DNA of 64,000 bases. It comes from Symbiodinium natans (Eukaryota > Sar > Dinophyceae > Suessiales > Symbiodiniaceae). A program made the position numbers and the translations under genes. The stretch spans positions 62,001 through 126,000 of the forward strand of contig CAJNDS010000157.1 in NCBI GenBank assembly GCA_905221605.1, given 5' to 3'. Shown here piece by piece: positions 12,049-23,040 of this stretch (positions are counted from its first letter, which is position 1; every line of letters starts with the position of its first letter). The notes below the pieces were generated by a model that saw only the letters and a list, made by a program, of their open reading frames with translations, was not told the DNA's origin and made no database searches.

Positions 12049-12401
12049 TTGACCCCGGGTCCCTTACCCCCGGTTGACCCCGGGTCCCTTATAAAATGCG
12101 ATTTTTTAGTACTGAAATCGACGGTTCTGGGTGGCCTCTCGTTTTCCGGATTTTCGACGAAAACCGAGCCTTCACCGACAGGGGCTTTTAAACCGTAGGG
12201 TTTAGGGCCCTAAGAGCATAAAGGGCCTATTGTGGGTCTTAAATTAGATTTCGGGTTTTGGGTCCGTTAAAAACTAACTACTGGGAATGTATTGAGTGAA
12301 CTGTGTATTTTATCAATGTTATGGGTTTCTTGGGTGGGTGTTTTTTTTTTCCAACGCTTGACAAGCTGCTTGACTAGTGAATGCTTGGACTTGAGATGCT
12401 G

Positions 12402-12638
12402 AACCCTAAACCCTAAACCCTAAACCCTAAACCCTAAACCCTAAACCCTAAACCCTAAACCCTAAACCCTAAACCCTAAACCCTAAACCCTAAACCCTAA
12501 ACCCTACAACCTAAACCCTAAACCCTAAACCCTAAACCCTAAACCCTAAACCCTAAACCCTAAACCCTAAACCCTAAACCCTAAACCCTAAACCCTAAAC
12601 CCTAAACCCTAAACCCAAACCCTAAACCCTAAACCCCC
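12402..12638. repeat. Long CCCTAAA array
   Basis: About 33 almost perfect CCCTAAA units form one of the longest arrays here. Non-repetitive DNA on both sides makes it interstitial, not a chromosome end. Confidence 0.97.
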
Positions 12639-12689
12639 CATGACCTGGATTCTAAGCTCAATAAACCCTAGAGCTAAAAGCTTTATGGG

Positions 12690-13326
12690 GTTTGTGGCCT
12701 CTAGCACAGCAGAAGCCACAGCCGAAGCGGACACAGCTTGCCCGTCAGAAGCAAAGAGAGCATGATTTAGGGTTTAGGCTTTAGGCTTTAGGGTTTAGGG
12801 TTTAGGGTTATCATAGTACTAGTTCTGAGTGAAGCAGTGAGAGTTGGGAAGCTATGCATCGTCGCTACTGTCAGAATCCGAAGTTAAAATCGCCGATGCC
12901 ATAAGACAAACATCTTCGAGCTCGAGCCAGAAGCTTAGCCCAACCGGAGGTTAGAGGTGGTGAACCTCGAGAGAGAGAGGCCTGCGTGGGGACTGGGTGA
13001 GATGTGCGCCCCCTTTCCAGGTTGGAAGGTTCTGTGTTTACGGTCAGGGTTTAGGGCCAGGGTTCAACTGGGGCTTGTGGTTCAGGGATGAGCATTTCGG
13101 GCGGAATTCGGGCTTGGGTTGAGGGTTGAGGGTTTGGGGTTTGCGCTGTAGGAGGCGTGCAACCTACGAGACCCCGGATAATAAGCTGTTGAATGGAGGT
13201 GTCTCAAGCCCAGAATCGCATTGCTTTCAATGTGTTGCCAAGATACGGGTACCAGCAAACCTGAAGCGTGACGACCTGCATGATGCCAGTGTTTGCACTG
13301 CAGCAATACTTCTGACATCCTTCTGA
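12690..13326 (+). CDS. Exon islands, unknown
   Basis: At about 12712-12765 a frame reads KPQPKRTQLARQKQREHDL. At 13147-13326 another reads RRATYETPDNKLLNGGVSS and continues through a Cys pair (HCFQC) to a TGA at 13324. Both are plausible exons of + strand genes. On the minus strand, 12918-12852 could encode a short tail ending TSDSDSSDDA. Confidence 0.3.
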
Positions 13327-13465
13327 TTTGGGTTTTTCCCCCCGCGGCTGAAGTTGGTGTGCAAATTCATCCCAACCGTTTCTTGCAACTCGAAGCCCCA
13401 AACCCATGGCCTTCGTTCAACAAGTTACAGTAGATACCGGAAACCCTAAACCCTAAACCCTAAAC

Positions 13466-15583
13466 CCTGAGCCAGTTGAGCCCTGCTCGCCCCAACGCTG
13501 CGATGGCCTTGCGCCTGCGATGACTGCGGCTAATGTTTCCCTTGTCACCGAAAGCCCAGGGGCCCCAAACCCCAAAACCCTAGACCCGAAGCCCAGAAAC
13601 CCCCAGTTAAGGGCCTTCAGAAACACCCAAGCGCCAAGCCACTTTGCAGGAGTGGCCTGGAGCAGAAACTGAGTGACATGGAGAAGAGATGGAAGGCCCG
13701 GCGTCGGAATTCTTTTGCAGGGATTTGGAGCTTCGTGGGGTTCGGGTTTGGATTTCCAGGTGTCTCCCCTAAACCCTAAACCCTAAACCCTAAACCCTAA
13801 ACCCTAAACCCTAAACCCTAAACTCCAATCTCCGACGCCGCAAGGTGCTGCAGTTTGACCACGACAAGCTGAAGGCCTGCCGCGCGCGCAGAGAGACCGG
13901 AAGGGATCGTTGATCAGCACCATGGGGGTGGGGGGTTGGGGGGGGGGGCCGGGGTAATCAACGGGGATTTGTTGTGTGGTTTGCTGTTCCGATGGTATAG
14001 GAAGGAACACGAGATACGTTGTCTGCTGAGTGTGCTTGGAGTTAGCACTTATCGAGTTTTTCGTACAGGCAACCAGAACAACAAATATGATTTCTACAAG
14101 TATCTTGGCGAAAAGAGGAAGAAAGTACTGGTAGCTACATTATGGCCGTTGTTAAAATTATTGCACCCTAAGAGAAGCAGTATATGAGAACGGAGACCAA
14201 AAAAGAGCGCCTTTGAATTGCTCAGGAAGCACCCAAACCCCATTCCTGAATCCTAGCCACCCTGGCCCTCACCCAACAGAGCTCCACATGTATCAGGCAG
14301 CTGGACAGGCTGATGCCGCGAGACCGGAGGAGCGAAGTTTGCGATCATGGCACAACTACTGCTTTAGGAACTCGTGAGTTTCGGTGTTTAGCTTGATGCA
14401 GGAGTTGGATATCAGGTGTTAGAGGGTTAAATGTTGCGCTGCTTTTTAGCAACACTACCCACAACTATGCAAATGTCCAAAAAATTCGGGATACCCCTAT
14501 TGATTTGGGTTACCCGCAATGATGCGAACTTCGTCGTCCGGGGATCCCGGGGGGGCAGGGAGCCAAAAACGAAACAATGAGTTTTGAATTAAAATGCCTG
14601 GAAAGCTGAGACCCTCAAGGCTTCAAGGCTGGGCTTATGGGATATCATGACCCCCAGAAGGAACCCTTAATTCATCTTAGTCCTCAATACAACGCCACAA
14701 CCCCTACATATACCTCATACAGTCTCTATATACCTAAGTAGCCCCAACACTGCTCCCAAGGTTCCTTATAAGGGCCCCTCATTGTCCCTCGATGTGCAGG
14801 AGCGCGGACAGCGGACCAAGCGAGATCGCAGCGTCACCTATCAGGCAGAGGGTTTTGGTTGCAGTCGGCTCGCCATTGAAGGATGAGAGCTGACGGCTAG
14901 GGTTTCGGGTTTAGGGCTTAGGGAAGTTTAGGGTTTAGGGACTGTTGCGCTAACACGAACCTACTTGGCCCCCTATAGTCCCCTAAGGCTTAGGTAAAAA
15001 GTAGACTTATTGTAATTTGGGGTTATAAGCACCCATGAACCTCCAAGTAGGTAACACAAATAAGTTACGCCCTAAACCCTAAACCCTAAACCCCAAACCC
15101 TCTCACCGCTTGCAGCCTGGCGGACAAAGTGACACCTCGCCAGGGCCACAGAATGCTTGCATCGACATGGTCAGTTCTGAAAAATAGGGAGGTTTAGGGT
15201 TTAGGGTTTAGGGTTTAGGGTTTAGGGTTTCCGAAAGCTTAGAACAAGGAACCCAATAAGGTACCCCTAATTTCGTAAACCTCCAATTGGTCCCCCCAAA
15301 AGGGACCCGAATTTTGAGAACTCACCACTTGCTTCGGGTTGACCGTTGGGGGCCGGTGTAGGGCTTAGGGCTTGTAAGTGGCACGGGGAGGGCAGGCCCA
15401 AATCCAGAGCACGAGGAGTTCGGGGTCCCGCCCCCCAAGACCCTAAACCCTAAACCCTAAACCCTAAACCCTAAACCCTATGTGAATTTGCAGAGGTCAC
15501 GCCGGCAGCTCGTGCACATCGTGGAAGTCGATCTCCTGCAAGAGGACTGCCCAGCCGCCTCGCCCAAGCCAGAAGGTGCCTAA
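13466..15583 (+). CDS. Small basic coiled-coil protein, 3' exons
   Basis: Phase-compatible exons are 13650-13695 (SGLEQKLSDMEKRWK), 13843-~13893 (VLQFDHDKLKACRARRE), 14800-~14844 (ERGQRTKRDRSVTYQ) and 15494-15583 (RSRRQLVHIVEVDLLQED..., stop TAA at 15581). An upstream piece at about 13468-13560 reads EPVEPCSPQRCDGLAPAMTA. An island at about 15117-15172 may be another exon. The protein is rich in Arg, Lys and Glu and probably helical; no known domain recognised. Some donors appear to be GC. CCCTAAA arrays sit in the introns, for example about 13768-13822 and 15430-15480. Confidence 0.5.
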
Positions 15584-16292
15584 GAACCCTAAAGCCCCCC
15601 AAAAACCTAATATAAACCCTAAATAAACCACACAAACCCCTAAATAAACCCTATACAAACCCTTGTTTAAACCCTAAATAAGCCCTAAAAACCCCTAAGA
15701 CCCTTAAACCGTAAGCCCTGCAGCCTGAGAGGACGGGCCACGCATAGAGGAGAAAGATGTGGAAGAGTCCGATGTGAGCTCGACTACCTAAGGAGACGTG
15801 GGAGGTGGATGGTTGCATCTGAAGGGGGGGGGTGAACATTTACAGGGTTTCAGGCTGCCAGGTTCGCAGCATTTCGATCTGTTATCTGCTGATTCTACCG
15901 CCCCAAGCCTTTTCAATCTCAACCCTGAACCGTCCCCAGCCCCTGATCCCTCGCTCTGTACATTTGTTAACTTTGCACTTTCAGGGCATTCTCCTCTGCT
16001 CGGTGGCTGCCAGGAGCCTTAGGGCCTTAGGGCGAGGCAAGCTCAACACAACTGCAAGCTTCAAGCTTTTCTTCTTTTTTTTTTTTTTGGGGGGGGGGGG
16101 GGGGAACGCAGCGTTGTGAAGTTTGGGCTTAGGCTTAGGATTGCTACGGGATATGTAGGGTGGAGGGTATGAAGCACAGTCAGGGTCAACCCCTGCCGCA
16201 TCTGGCATCTGCATGTCTGCCGCTGCTTTGCAGCCGAGATCATGGCACTTAGTTCAGGGTTTAGGGTTTAGGGTTTAGGGGCTAACCCTGAG

Positions 16293-16490
16293 TTATTGCC
16301 ACGACTTGCTTGCACGGCTCAGCTCCTTGTAGGTTGGAGCCCCAACTAAGAGCTGCTTGCACATATCCGACACATCCACGAACTTTGTATCTTCTTGGGC
16401 CAGCATGCTGAAACACCAGGTCCCACAGATCTCATGCATCGAAGATTCCTCTCTCAGTAGGGGCGAGTTCTCTTGTGGCGATCTGGTCAC
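16293..16490 (-). CDS. Possible terminal exon on the minus strand
   Basis: The minus-strand frame includes MHEICGTWCFSMLAQEDTKF and DMCKQLLVGAPTYKELSRAS before a stop at 16293. Its composition is protein-like and free of repeat-derived residues. Almost everything else here is on the + strand, so this is tentative. Another minus frame at 17287-16970 is weaker. Confidence 0.3.
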   Translation of the reverse strand: MTRSPQENSPLLREESSMHEICGTWCFSMLAQEDTKFVDVSDMCKQLLVGAPTYKELSRASKSWQ

Positions 16491-16499
16491 ATAGACTCT

Positions 16500-18180
16500 T
16501 GGTTCGCGCCCCGTAAGGGAACCACCGTGATGCTCACATCATGACCCTCTGTCGTGAAATCTTCAGGCTAGCTTTCTCTAAGAGACCCCTGTACATACAT
16601 CATACTGTGTAAGTCGCCTCCCCCACCCCCCTCGCCTGTCGCCGCGACATCATGCCCCACAACGTGGTGCTGGACCGAGCTCTACGCTGAGAGTTTGGCA
16701 CTTGCAGCAGCATAGCAGCTGTGGTGCCCGCGTGCAGCCGTTCAAACTTCCGATCAGCATGTCAAGTGCAGAATTTCCCATGCCTTAAGCGGAGCTTGTC
16801 GTAGGCGTTGCTGTGGGTGCTTGGTCGAACTGATGACGACTCATGTGTGGCCGTTGCGTGGACTTAAGGTGTCATGGCCATCCGCCTTCTACTCCGACAC
16901 GGAAGGGTGGCTTGAAAGAACTCTGGTGACACCTTAGCAAAGCTCATCTGCAGTTGACGCAGCTGTGAGTTATCCTGAAGCCTGCAAGCTTTTGCGGCCC
17001 TTCCGCGCCGGTCTGTTCGGCGCTCTGCTGCTGAGGGCACAGCTCAACGAAGCAATGCACCTACCAGGCCGGGGGCATGGTGCATGGGAGGAGTTCTCTT
17101 GATGCCCGGTACTCTCCTCCAAAGGTAGGTCGGCCCACTCCAATTGATCGATGGGGAATCTACATTCTACATGCCGGGACCTACTAGACTCTGGCCTGTG
17201 ACTGATGCTGTAGCCACTTGCGCGGCTGTAGAGTTCTTGGCTCCCACGCAAGGTACTTTCAAGCCGCGGGGCATTTTCTAATCTCATGCCGAGTGCAGCT
17301 CGCTGATGTCAGAACTTCAGCCCTGAGTTACAAAGCCCGACATCCGAAGCCTTATGCGATCAAGCCCTAGTCCCAGCCTTGCTAGGCGGTGATCCAGAGG
17401 ATGGCATACCGGAGGGTCCGGACGCTGCTTTGCTGAATGCTTCGAACATAACTAATATTCCACATGAAGCCATGCTTCTGCAGCACCCGACCGTCGTCAG
17501 ACTCTGAGACTCTCAGACTCTAAGGACATTGCGGATCCACACGTGCCCCGGAAGCTCCTGGATGAGCACATTCTGCGAGAGAAGCAGGTTGGGGACTGAC
17601 TGACCCAGCAGCTGCTATTGCAGGTTTCAGGTCCCGCCTTGTGTCACCTTGTGTCATATTGAGTCCCGGCCCTATCCTTTGTTTCACACCATGTCATGGT
17701 AACGCAATAAGTTGGATGCAGGGCTGCAACAACGTGGAGGAGGTTAGGAGTCGTAGGACATGTCCCTCGTTCAGGGGACATGGAGGCTACCCCAGCGCCC
17801 AGCAAGGCAAAGGCCGAAACCAGGAGCACAGCGTTGGGGAACTGTGCTCTTGTAGCGTGCGTGTTCGGGCGCGTAACTTGGTACAGGACTTGTGCAGATG
17901 CTTTGGGCCTGATGGTAGGATATTCTTCTGAAATCATGCAAGAAGTAGTTTAGGGATGGCTGGAAGGTCGCTCAAACACCCGGATAGCCCCTTACTTGAA
18001 ACCCGCCAACGTCCCGAAACCTCAAGTTACAGCCCTACAGAGGCGGTGACCTTGAAGACTCCAAGCTCCCCAGCCATAAACCCTAAACCCTTCCTTGGAA
18101 GACTCAGGTGCGGAGTTTTAGCCCCTACGGGCTCCGCGTGTTGGGCAGAAGGAGCCGTCTGGACTCCCCATCATGGCGTT
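16500..18180. other. Repeat-poor stretch without recognised genes
   Basis: Open frames occur on both strands (16970-17287 minus, 17641-17937 both) but none shows a recognisable motif or clear splice context. Telomere-type repeats are nearly absent from about 16285 to 18070. Confidence 0.4.
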
Positions 18181-18185
18181 CAGGG

Positions 18186-18325
<140 letters not shown>

Positions 18326-18560
18326 CGCAGTAGCCCATCGTTTTCATGGATGTGCCAGAAAAAAGAGCCGGCGCGCCGAAGCGCAAGAATCTGGGCTTTG
18401 CTTCGGGAGGCTTTTCGTCTGCGACTCTGACGATGACGCGGTGCTTCAGGCACATGGCTCTTCTGCCTTATTGACCCCACTAAGAACCAGCCAGTAGAAC
18501 TGAAGGCTTGTTAGGAGGTCAGAATGAAGCCCTAAACCCTAAACCCTAAACCCTAAACAG

Positions 18561-18689
18561 CGCGCCTCCGTTGTCACTTGCGCTGCCAGGAAGAGGGTGT
18601 GGAGCTCAGTTCAGGCTCCAGTCCTCTCAGCTTTGTCCACAACCTTTGTGGCTGTGTCCGAGACACCAGTACCGAAAGCTGTTTCTTAA
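18561..18689 (+). CDS. Terminal-type exon, unknown gene
   Basis: Directly after a CCCTAAACAG acceptor a frame opens with RASVVTCAARKRVWSSVQAP and ends ETPVPKAVS with TAA at 18687. A preceding island at about 18333-18476 (VPEKRAGAPKRKNLGFASGG) may belong to the same gene. No family recognised. Confidence 0.4.
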   Translation, partial: RASVVTCAARKRVWSSVQAPVLSALSTTFVAVSETPVPKAVS

Positions 18690-18749
18690 AGGGTTTAGGG
18701 TTTAGGCCGCTTAATATAGGGGCCATAATAGTTAGAATAGGGTTTTGTG

Positions 18750-19466
18750 CTATGCGGGCGACAGCCTGTCGAAGTCAATAAGAAAAGAAGATGTCATCTG
18801 CATCCTCAGCAAGAATTCAGAGCACTGAACAAATCTACAACTTGCTGCAGATGGATTGCAGCAGTAAAGCATTGCATCATATTTCTGTGACCAAAGGTCC
18901 AGAATCTGTACAGGAATATCATGCGGCTTAGGACATCTACGTGTGAGATTCCTAGGTTCAATCGAGTATTTGAGAAGTTTCTTGCAGCAAACACATTCTT
19001 CAGCAGGAGCCCACACAGGTTCAAGCACATGTGTGCGGAAGTAATCTTCAAGAAGCTGGCTCTGTTTGAGTCTTTCAAAGCAGTCTTTCAACCTCGTAAG
19101 TCTTTTGCAAGCTGCATTGAAGCGCTTCAGCGGTCCAGGCTTGGGTGGAAGGGCACCGCGAATTTCTTGGCAGTCATAGAATTCCATTATAGCGTGACAT
19201 GGGTGATGCAAGGGATGTTTCTGTGGACCCCTTCATTGCAATCATTACGGAGATCAAAAATCTGATCAACCCAAGGAAGGCGAAATTTGGAAGACGACAG
19301 CGGCATGGTCATAAGGCTTGCGCTAACAGTCTCAACCACATTACAAACCTGGATAGGGGTGATGCGGAGAACCTGCGAATTACCGCAATCCGACAGACGA
19401 GCATCAACACGAATGGCTTGTAGATCAGACGCGGCTTTCGTCAGAATAGAGTTTTGGGGTGTTTAG
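18750..19466 (-). pseudogene. Minus-strand coding sequence with a frame break
   Basis: From about 19466 the minus strand encodes a continuous stretch (TKAASDLQAIRVDARLSDCG ... RLPWVDQIFDLRNDCNEG) to a stop near 19191. A second frame then takes over from about 19211 to 18750 (FYDCQEIRGALPP ... EDYFRTHVLEPVWAPAEECV, CCKKLLKYS). The frames overlap at about 19190-19211, which suggests a frameshift or an unseen splice. The Cys pairs could bind metal. The region lacks telomere-type repeats. No known family; a decayed retrocopy is possible. Confidence 0.4.
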
Positions 19467-19568
19467 AATGAATATAAGTATCAAGGGACACTAAGGGAAC
19501 AGTATATTTGATTCTTCCGACCCCTATATTAAGGCCCAGGCTGGTTTCCACGGTGGGGTGTTGCCCAG

Positions 19569-19663
19569 GCAAGTGCGGCGTCGTCGGGACGCGCTTTCAG
19601 ATCCCGGGCATCAGCCTCCCCCTGGAGCCGGAGACCTGGGATCCCAAAGCCCAAAAGCCCTGA
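19569..19663 (+). CDS. Exon, unknown gene
   Basis: After TTGCCCAG the frame reads GKCGVVGTRFQIPGISLPLE and continues PETWDPKAQKP to TGA at 19661. It may be terminal, or may splice out through a GA donor at TGG|GATCCC. It lies just upstream of the exon at 20233 and could belong to the same gene. Confidence 0.45.
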
Positions 19664-19690
19664 ACACCGGATGGCCTTCTAAGTGAAAAG

Positions 19691-19692
19691 TC

Positions 19693-19748
<56 letters not shown>
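19691..19748. repeat. (GT)n microsatellite
   Basis: An uninterrupted GT run of more than 50 bases lies in a probable intron. Confidence 0.97.
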
Positions 19749-20232
19749 ACTTGTCATAGGAAAACAACCCGGCCTGTGACATCGAAAGGGTTTAGGATTT
19801 GCGGGAGGTTTTCAGTAGCAAGCCAAGCCCGAGAAATCTCAGGGCGTCGTCACCTGAGTCTTGAAACCCAAAACATCCCCGCGCGTGGGAGGCGTTCTGC
19901 CTTCTTGAACCTCCTGGTGTTGCGAGTTTAGACACTGCACGTGCACGTCGGATGAGTTGATTCTTCCGATTCTCCCCAAAAACCTGTGTCCCTAAACGCT
20001 AAACTGCGAGAATCCCTCCCCCACCCCCCCTCTCCACCCCCTCCACCACACAAAAAGAGCTCGAAGCCCCGCAACACCTGACGTTTGAGGTCCGACAAGA
20101 CCATCTTACCCGTCCATCGCCGGGAGCTTGCTGGGGCTTCGTGTTTAGGGTTGGCTGACTGCTTAGGGTTCAGGTTCAGGCTTAGGGTTTACATGGGATT
20201 AGGGTTGTAGGGTTCACGGTCAGGATTTGCAG

Positions 20233-20331
20233 CAAGTGTGTGAGACTCGCTACCGAGGGTACGACGATGTGAAGATGGTCTGGACAGCGGAGCAGGCTTG
20301 GGAGGGCGGGACTTCCTACCCAGAAATCTGA
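20233..20331 (+). CDS. Terminal exon, unknown gene
   Basis: The exon follows GGATTTGCAG and opens QVCETRYRGYDDVKMVWTAE; it continues to YPEI and a TGA at 20329. The gene ends only about 55 bp before the relict spliced leader of the ankyrin gene, so the two + strand genes are packed tightly. Confidence 0.5.
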   Translation, partial: QVCETRYRGYDDVKMVWTAEQAWEGGTSYPEI

Positions 20332-20384
20332 CATCTTCATGGCAGGATTTTATTGGGTTTGGGGTTTAGGTAAAATGGCGACGG

Positions 20385-20405
20385 CTCACGCCAGTTTGGC
20401 TCAAG
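20385..20405 (+). other. Relict dinoflagellate spliced leader
   Basis: The last 11 bases, TTTGGCTCAAG, match the 3' end of the conserved 22-nt dinoflagellate spliced leader exactly, and 16 of 21 positions match overall. It lies 38 bp before the ankyrin ATG. In dinoflagellates such relicts mark genes re-inserted from trans-spliced mRNA. Confidence 0.65.
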
Positions 20406-20442
20406 TTCCCCGGCTCCAAGCCGTCTTCATAAGAAACAGGCA

Positions 20443-22434
20443 ATGCGGCCAAGCGTGCTGACCATTCGGGCGGCAATGTCCGGGGAAGTACTCGATGCTC
20501 TCGACTCGGACGCCTTCGCACGCTTTCACGAGACGCTTCCTGAAGGGATGTCTGCAGCTCGTGGATTGAAGCAACACTTGCAAAGCACGTGCGGGCTGTC
20601 GAGGTTCAGGCAAAAGCTGGTATATTCGTGTGATAATGCGATTCTAGACGACGGTCGCACCCTGAGGACCGGCGAGATTCAGGTCGTTCTTCTACCCTTC
20701 TGCCCGACATCTAGCGCACAAACAACAGCGCTTCGGGAGGCTGCCAGCAACGGCCGAACCCGAGAAGTGGAGAAGCTTCTCCAGAGGCCCCAAGACCCAG
20801 ATTCAGCATTGTATGTGGCAGCTGGGAGTGGTCGCTTGGATGTGACACGTCTTTTGCTGGAGGCCAATGCGGACAAGGACAAGGCCACGAAAGATGGTGC
20901 CACCCCCTTGTACATCGCCGCTCAGACTGGACGCTTGGAGGTTGTACGGCTCTTGCTGGGGGCAAATGCAGATAAGGACAAGCCCATGCACAGTGGCACC
21001 ACCCCCGTGTACATCGCAGCTAAAGGTGGACATTTGGAGGTTGTACGGCTCTTGCTGGGGGCAAATGCAGATAAGGACAAGCCCATGCACAGTGGCACTA
21101 CCCCCTTGTACATCGCAGCTCAAAGTGGAAAGTTGGAGGTTGTCCGCTGTTTGCTGGAGGCAAACGCAGACAAGCATATGGCCAAGAGCAACGGCGCCAC
21201 CCCTTTGTTCGTCGCGGCTCAGGAGGGACAGTCGGGGGTTGTACAGCTCTTGCTGGAGGCCAATGCGGACAAGGACACGGCCAAGGGAGATGGTGTCACC
21301 CCCCTGTACATCGCAGCTCAAGGTGGAAAGTTGGAGGTTGTCCGCTTTTTGCTGGAGGCAAATGCAGACAAGGACATGGCCAAGCAGAACGGCGCCACCC
21401 CTTTGTTCGTCGCGGCTCAGGAAGGACAGTCGGAGGTTGTACGGCTCCTGCTGGAGGCCAATGCGGACAAGGACAAGGCCAAGATAAATGGTGTCACCCC
21501 CTTGTACATCGCAGCTCAAAGTGGAAAGTTGGAGGTTGTCCGCTGTTTGCTGGAGGCAAATGCAGACAAGGATATGGCCGCCAAGCACAACGGCGCCACC
21601 CCTTTGTTCGTCGCGGGTCAGGAAGGACAGTTGGAGGTTGCGCGGCTCTTGCTGGAGGCCAATGCGGACCAGGACAAGGCCAAGGAAGATGGTGTCACCC
21701 CCCTGTACATCGCAGCTCAAGGTGGAAAGTTGGAGGTTGTCCGCTGTTTGCTGGCGGCAAATGCAGACAGGGATATGGCCAAGCAGAACGGCGCCACCCC
21801 TTTGTTCGTCGCGGCTCAGGAAGGACAGTCGGAGGTTGTACGGCTCCTGCTGGAGGCCAATGCGGACAAGGACAAGGCCAAGAAAAATGGTGTCACCCCC
21901 TTGTACATCGCAGCTCAAAGTGGAAAGTTGGAGGTTGTCCGCTGTTTGCTGGAGGCAAATGCAGACAAGGATATGGCCAAGCACAACGGCGCCACCCCTT
22001 TGTTCGTCGCGGCTCAGGAGGGACAGTCGGGGGTTGTACAGCTCTTGCTGGAGGCCAATGCGGACAAGGACACGGCCAAGGGAGATGGTGTCACCCCCCT
22101 GCACATCGCAGCTCAAAGGGGAAAGTTGGAGGTTGTCCGCTGTTTGCTGGAGGCAAGTGCAGACAAGGATATGGCCAAGCAGAACGGCGCCACCCCTTTG
22201 TTCGTCGCGGCTCAGGAAGGACAGTCGGAGGTTGTATCGCAGCTCGAAGTGGAAAGTTGGAGGTTGTCCGCTTTTTGCTGGAGGCAAATGCAGACAAGGA
22301 CATGGCCAAGCAGAACGGCGCCACCCCTTTGTTCGTCGCGGCTCAGGAAGGACAGTCGGAGGTTGTACGGCTCCTGCTGGAGGCCAATGCGGACAAGGAC
22401 AAGGCCCAACAGAGTGGCGCCACGCTTTCGTTGA
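20443..22434 (+). CDS. Ankyrin-repeat protein with N-terminal ubiquitin-like region (frameshifted near its end)
   Basis: The ATG at 20443 opens an intronless frame of 663 codons. Residues 5-85 (VLTIRAAMSGEVLDALDS ... GEIQVVLLPF) resemble the ubiquitin-like leader of many dinoflagellate ankyrin proteins. From about residue 93 there are about 17 ankyrin repeats of 33 residues with the core GATPLYIAAQ.G.LEVVRLLL and the spacer EANADKDKA. Such repeats bind protein partners; no catalytic domain is present. The DNA repeats are nearly identical and alternate between two subtypes (TPLFVAAQEGQ and TPLYIAAQSGK). At about 22236 the ankyrin frame is lost where about 67 bp of a unit are missing; the true frame resumes at 22257 and runs to a TGA at 22481. 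The last 60 codons of the long frame are therefore not ankyrin. The relict leader and lack of introns point to a retroposed gene. Confidence 0.85.
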   Translation: MRPSVLTIRAAMSGEVLDALDSDAFARFHETLPEGMSAARGLKQHLQSTCGLSRFRQKLVYSCDNAILDDGRTLRTGEIQVVLLPFCPTSSAQTTALREAASNGRTREVEKLLQRPQDPDSALYVAAGSGRLDVTRLLLEANADKDKATKDGATPLYIAAQTGRLEVVRLLLGANADKDKPMHSGTTPVYIAAKGGHLEVVRLLLGANADKDKPMHSGTTPLYIAAQSGKLEVVRCLLEANADKHMAKSNGATPLFVAAQEGQSGVVQLLLEANADKDTAKGDGVTPLYIAAQGGKLEVVRFLLEANADKDMAKQNGATPLFVAAQEGQSEVVRLLLEANADKDKAKINGVTPLYIAAQSGKLEVVRCLLEANADKDMAAKHNGATPLFVAGQEGQLEVARLLLEANADQDKAKEDGVTPLYIAAQGGKLEVVRCLLAANADRDMAKQNGATPLFVAAQEGQSEVVRLLLEANADKDKAKKNGVTPLYIAAQSGKLEVVRCLLEANADKDMAKHNGATPLFVAAQEGQSGVVQLLLEANADKDTAKGDGVTPLHIAAQRGKLEVVRCLLEASADKDMAKQNGATPLFVAAQEGQSEVVSQLEVESWRLSAFCWRQMQTRTWPSRTAPPLCSSRLRKDSRRLYGSCWRPMRTRTRPNRVAPRFR

Positions 22435-22481
22435 TCGCAGATCAGGTTGTGCTTGGAGCTTCTAGTCGGGCTGACAGTTGA
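22257..22481 (+). pseudogene. Out-of-frame C-terminal ankyrin repeats
   Basis: This frame restores two ankyrin repeats (VVRFLLEANADKDM, TPLFVAAQEGQSEVVRLLLE) and ends LGASSRADS with TGA. It is the original 3' end of the ankyrin gene, now in a different frame. Confidence 0.7.
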
Positions 22482-23040
22482 CTTCATGTTCCGATGAGTT
22501 TGCAGTTTGGGTTAGCCGGGTGGCACGAGTCCACAGCACAGTCGGAGCCTCGGCCCCTGGCATATGGCATATGCATTGCCCAGGTGTAAAAAGGTGAAGG
22601 CTTGGTGGACTGCCCACTTAAAGACACAGAAGGACTACGGCCGCGGTTAGGCAATGAGGGTTTAGGGTCGCAGGGTTTATGATTGTTTTTCTGAGGTTGT
22701 ATCAGAAGCGCCCCGAACCCATCATTGAGTACTGTGCCTTTACAGGGTGCTGTTTGTGATTCGATGACTTTCTCTTCGGAAGTGTCACTTTGTACTTTCA
22801 TGTGCAATGTGTAATACTTGCTTCGCCTTTAGTTGAACTTTAAACTTTGTGGGTTTCCTTATTTAGTAGGAATGTTAAAGTTTATAACCTTTTTTCCCCT
22901 TGGTCATTGGAGAAGAAAGAATTGAGCCTGTGCCCATAAGCCGTATGCCTCTTGTTGCACTTTCGGCCCCTTCTTTCAACCCATTTCAGGCCCCTGTAAG
23001 AAGGGTTTAAGGTGGGTTTAGGGTTTAGGGTTTAGGGTTC

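Noticed and set aside
11472-12052. Frames of 181 and 184 residues with repeated NFGGPQKSATV-like units
   Set aside because: The period equals the 33-bp DNA repeat and all frames are open; the ends are poly-C artefacts.
20803-22287. 494-residue minus-strand frame and large + frame alternatives over the ankyrin gene
   Set aside because: Shadows of the ankyrin repeats; the sense frame has the conserved ankyrin consensus.
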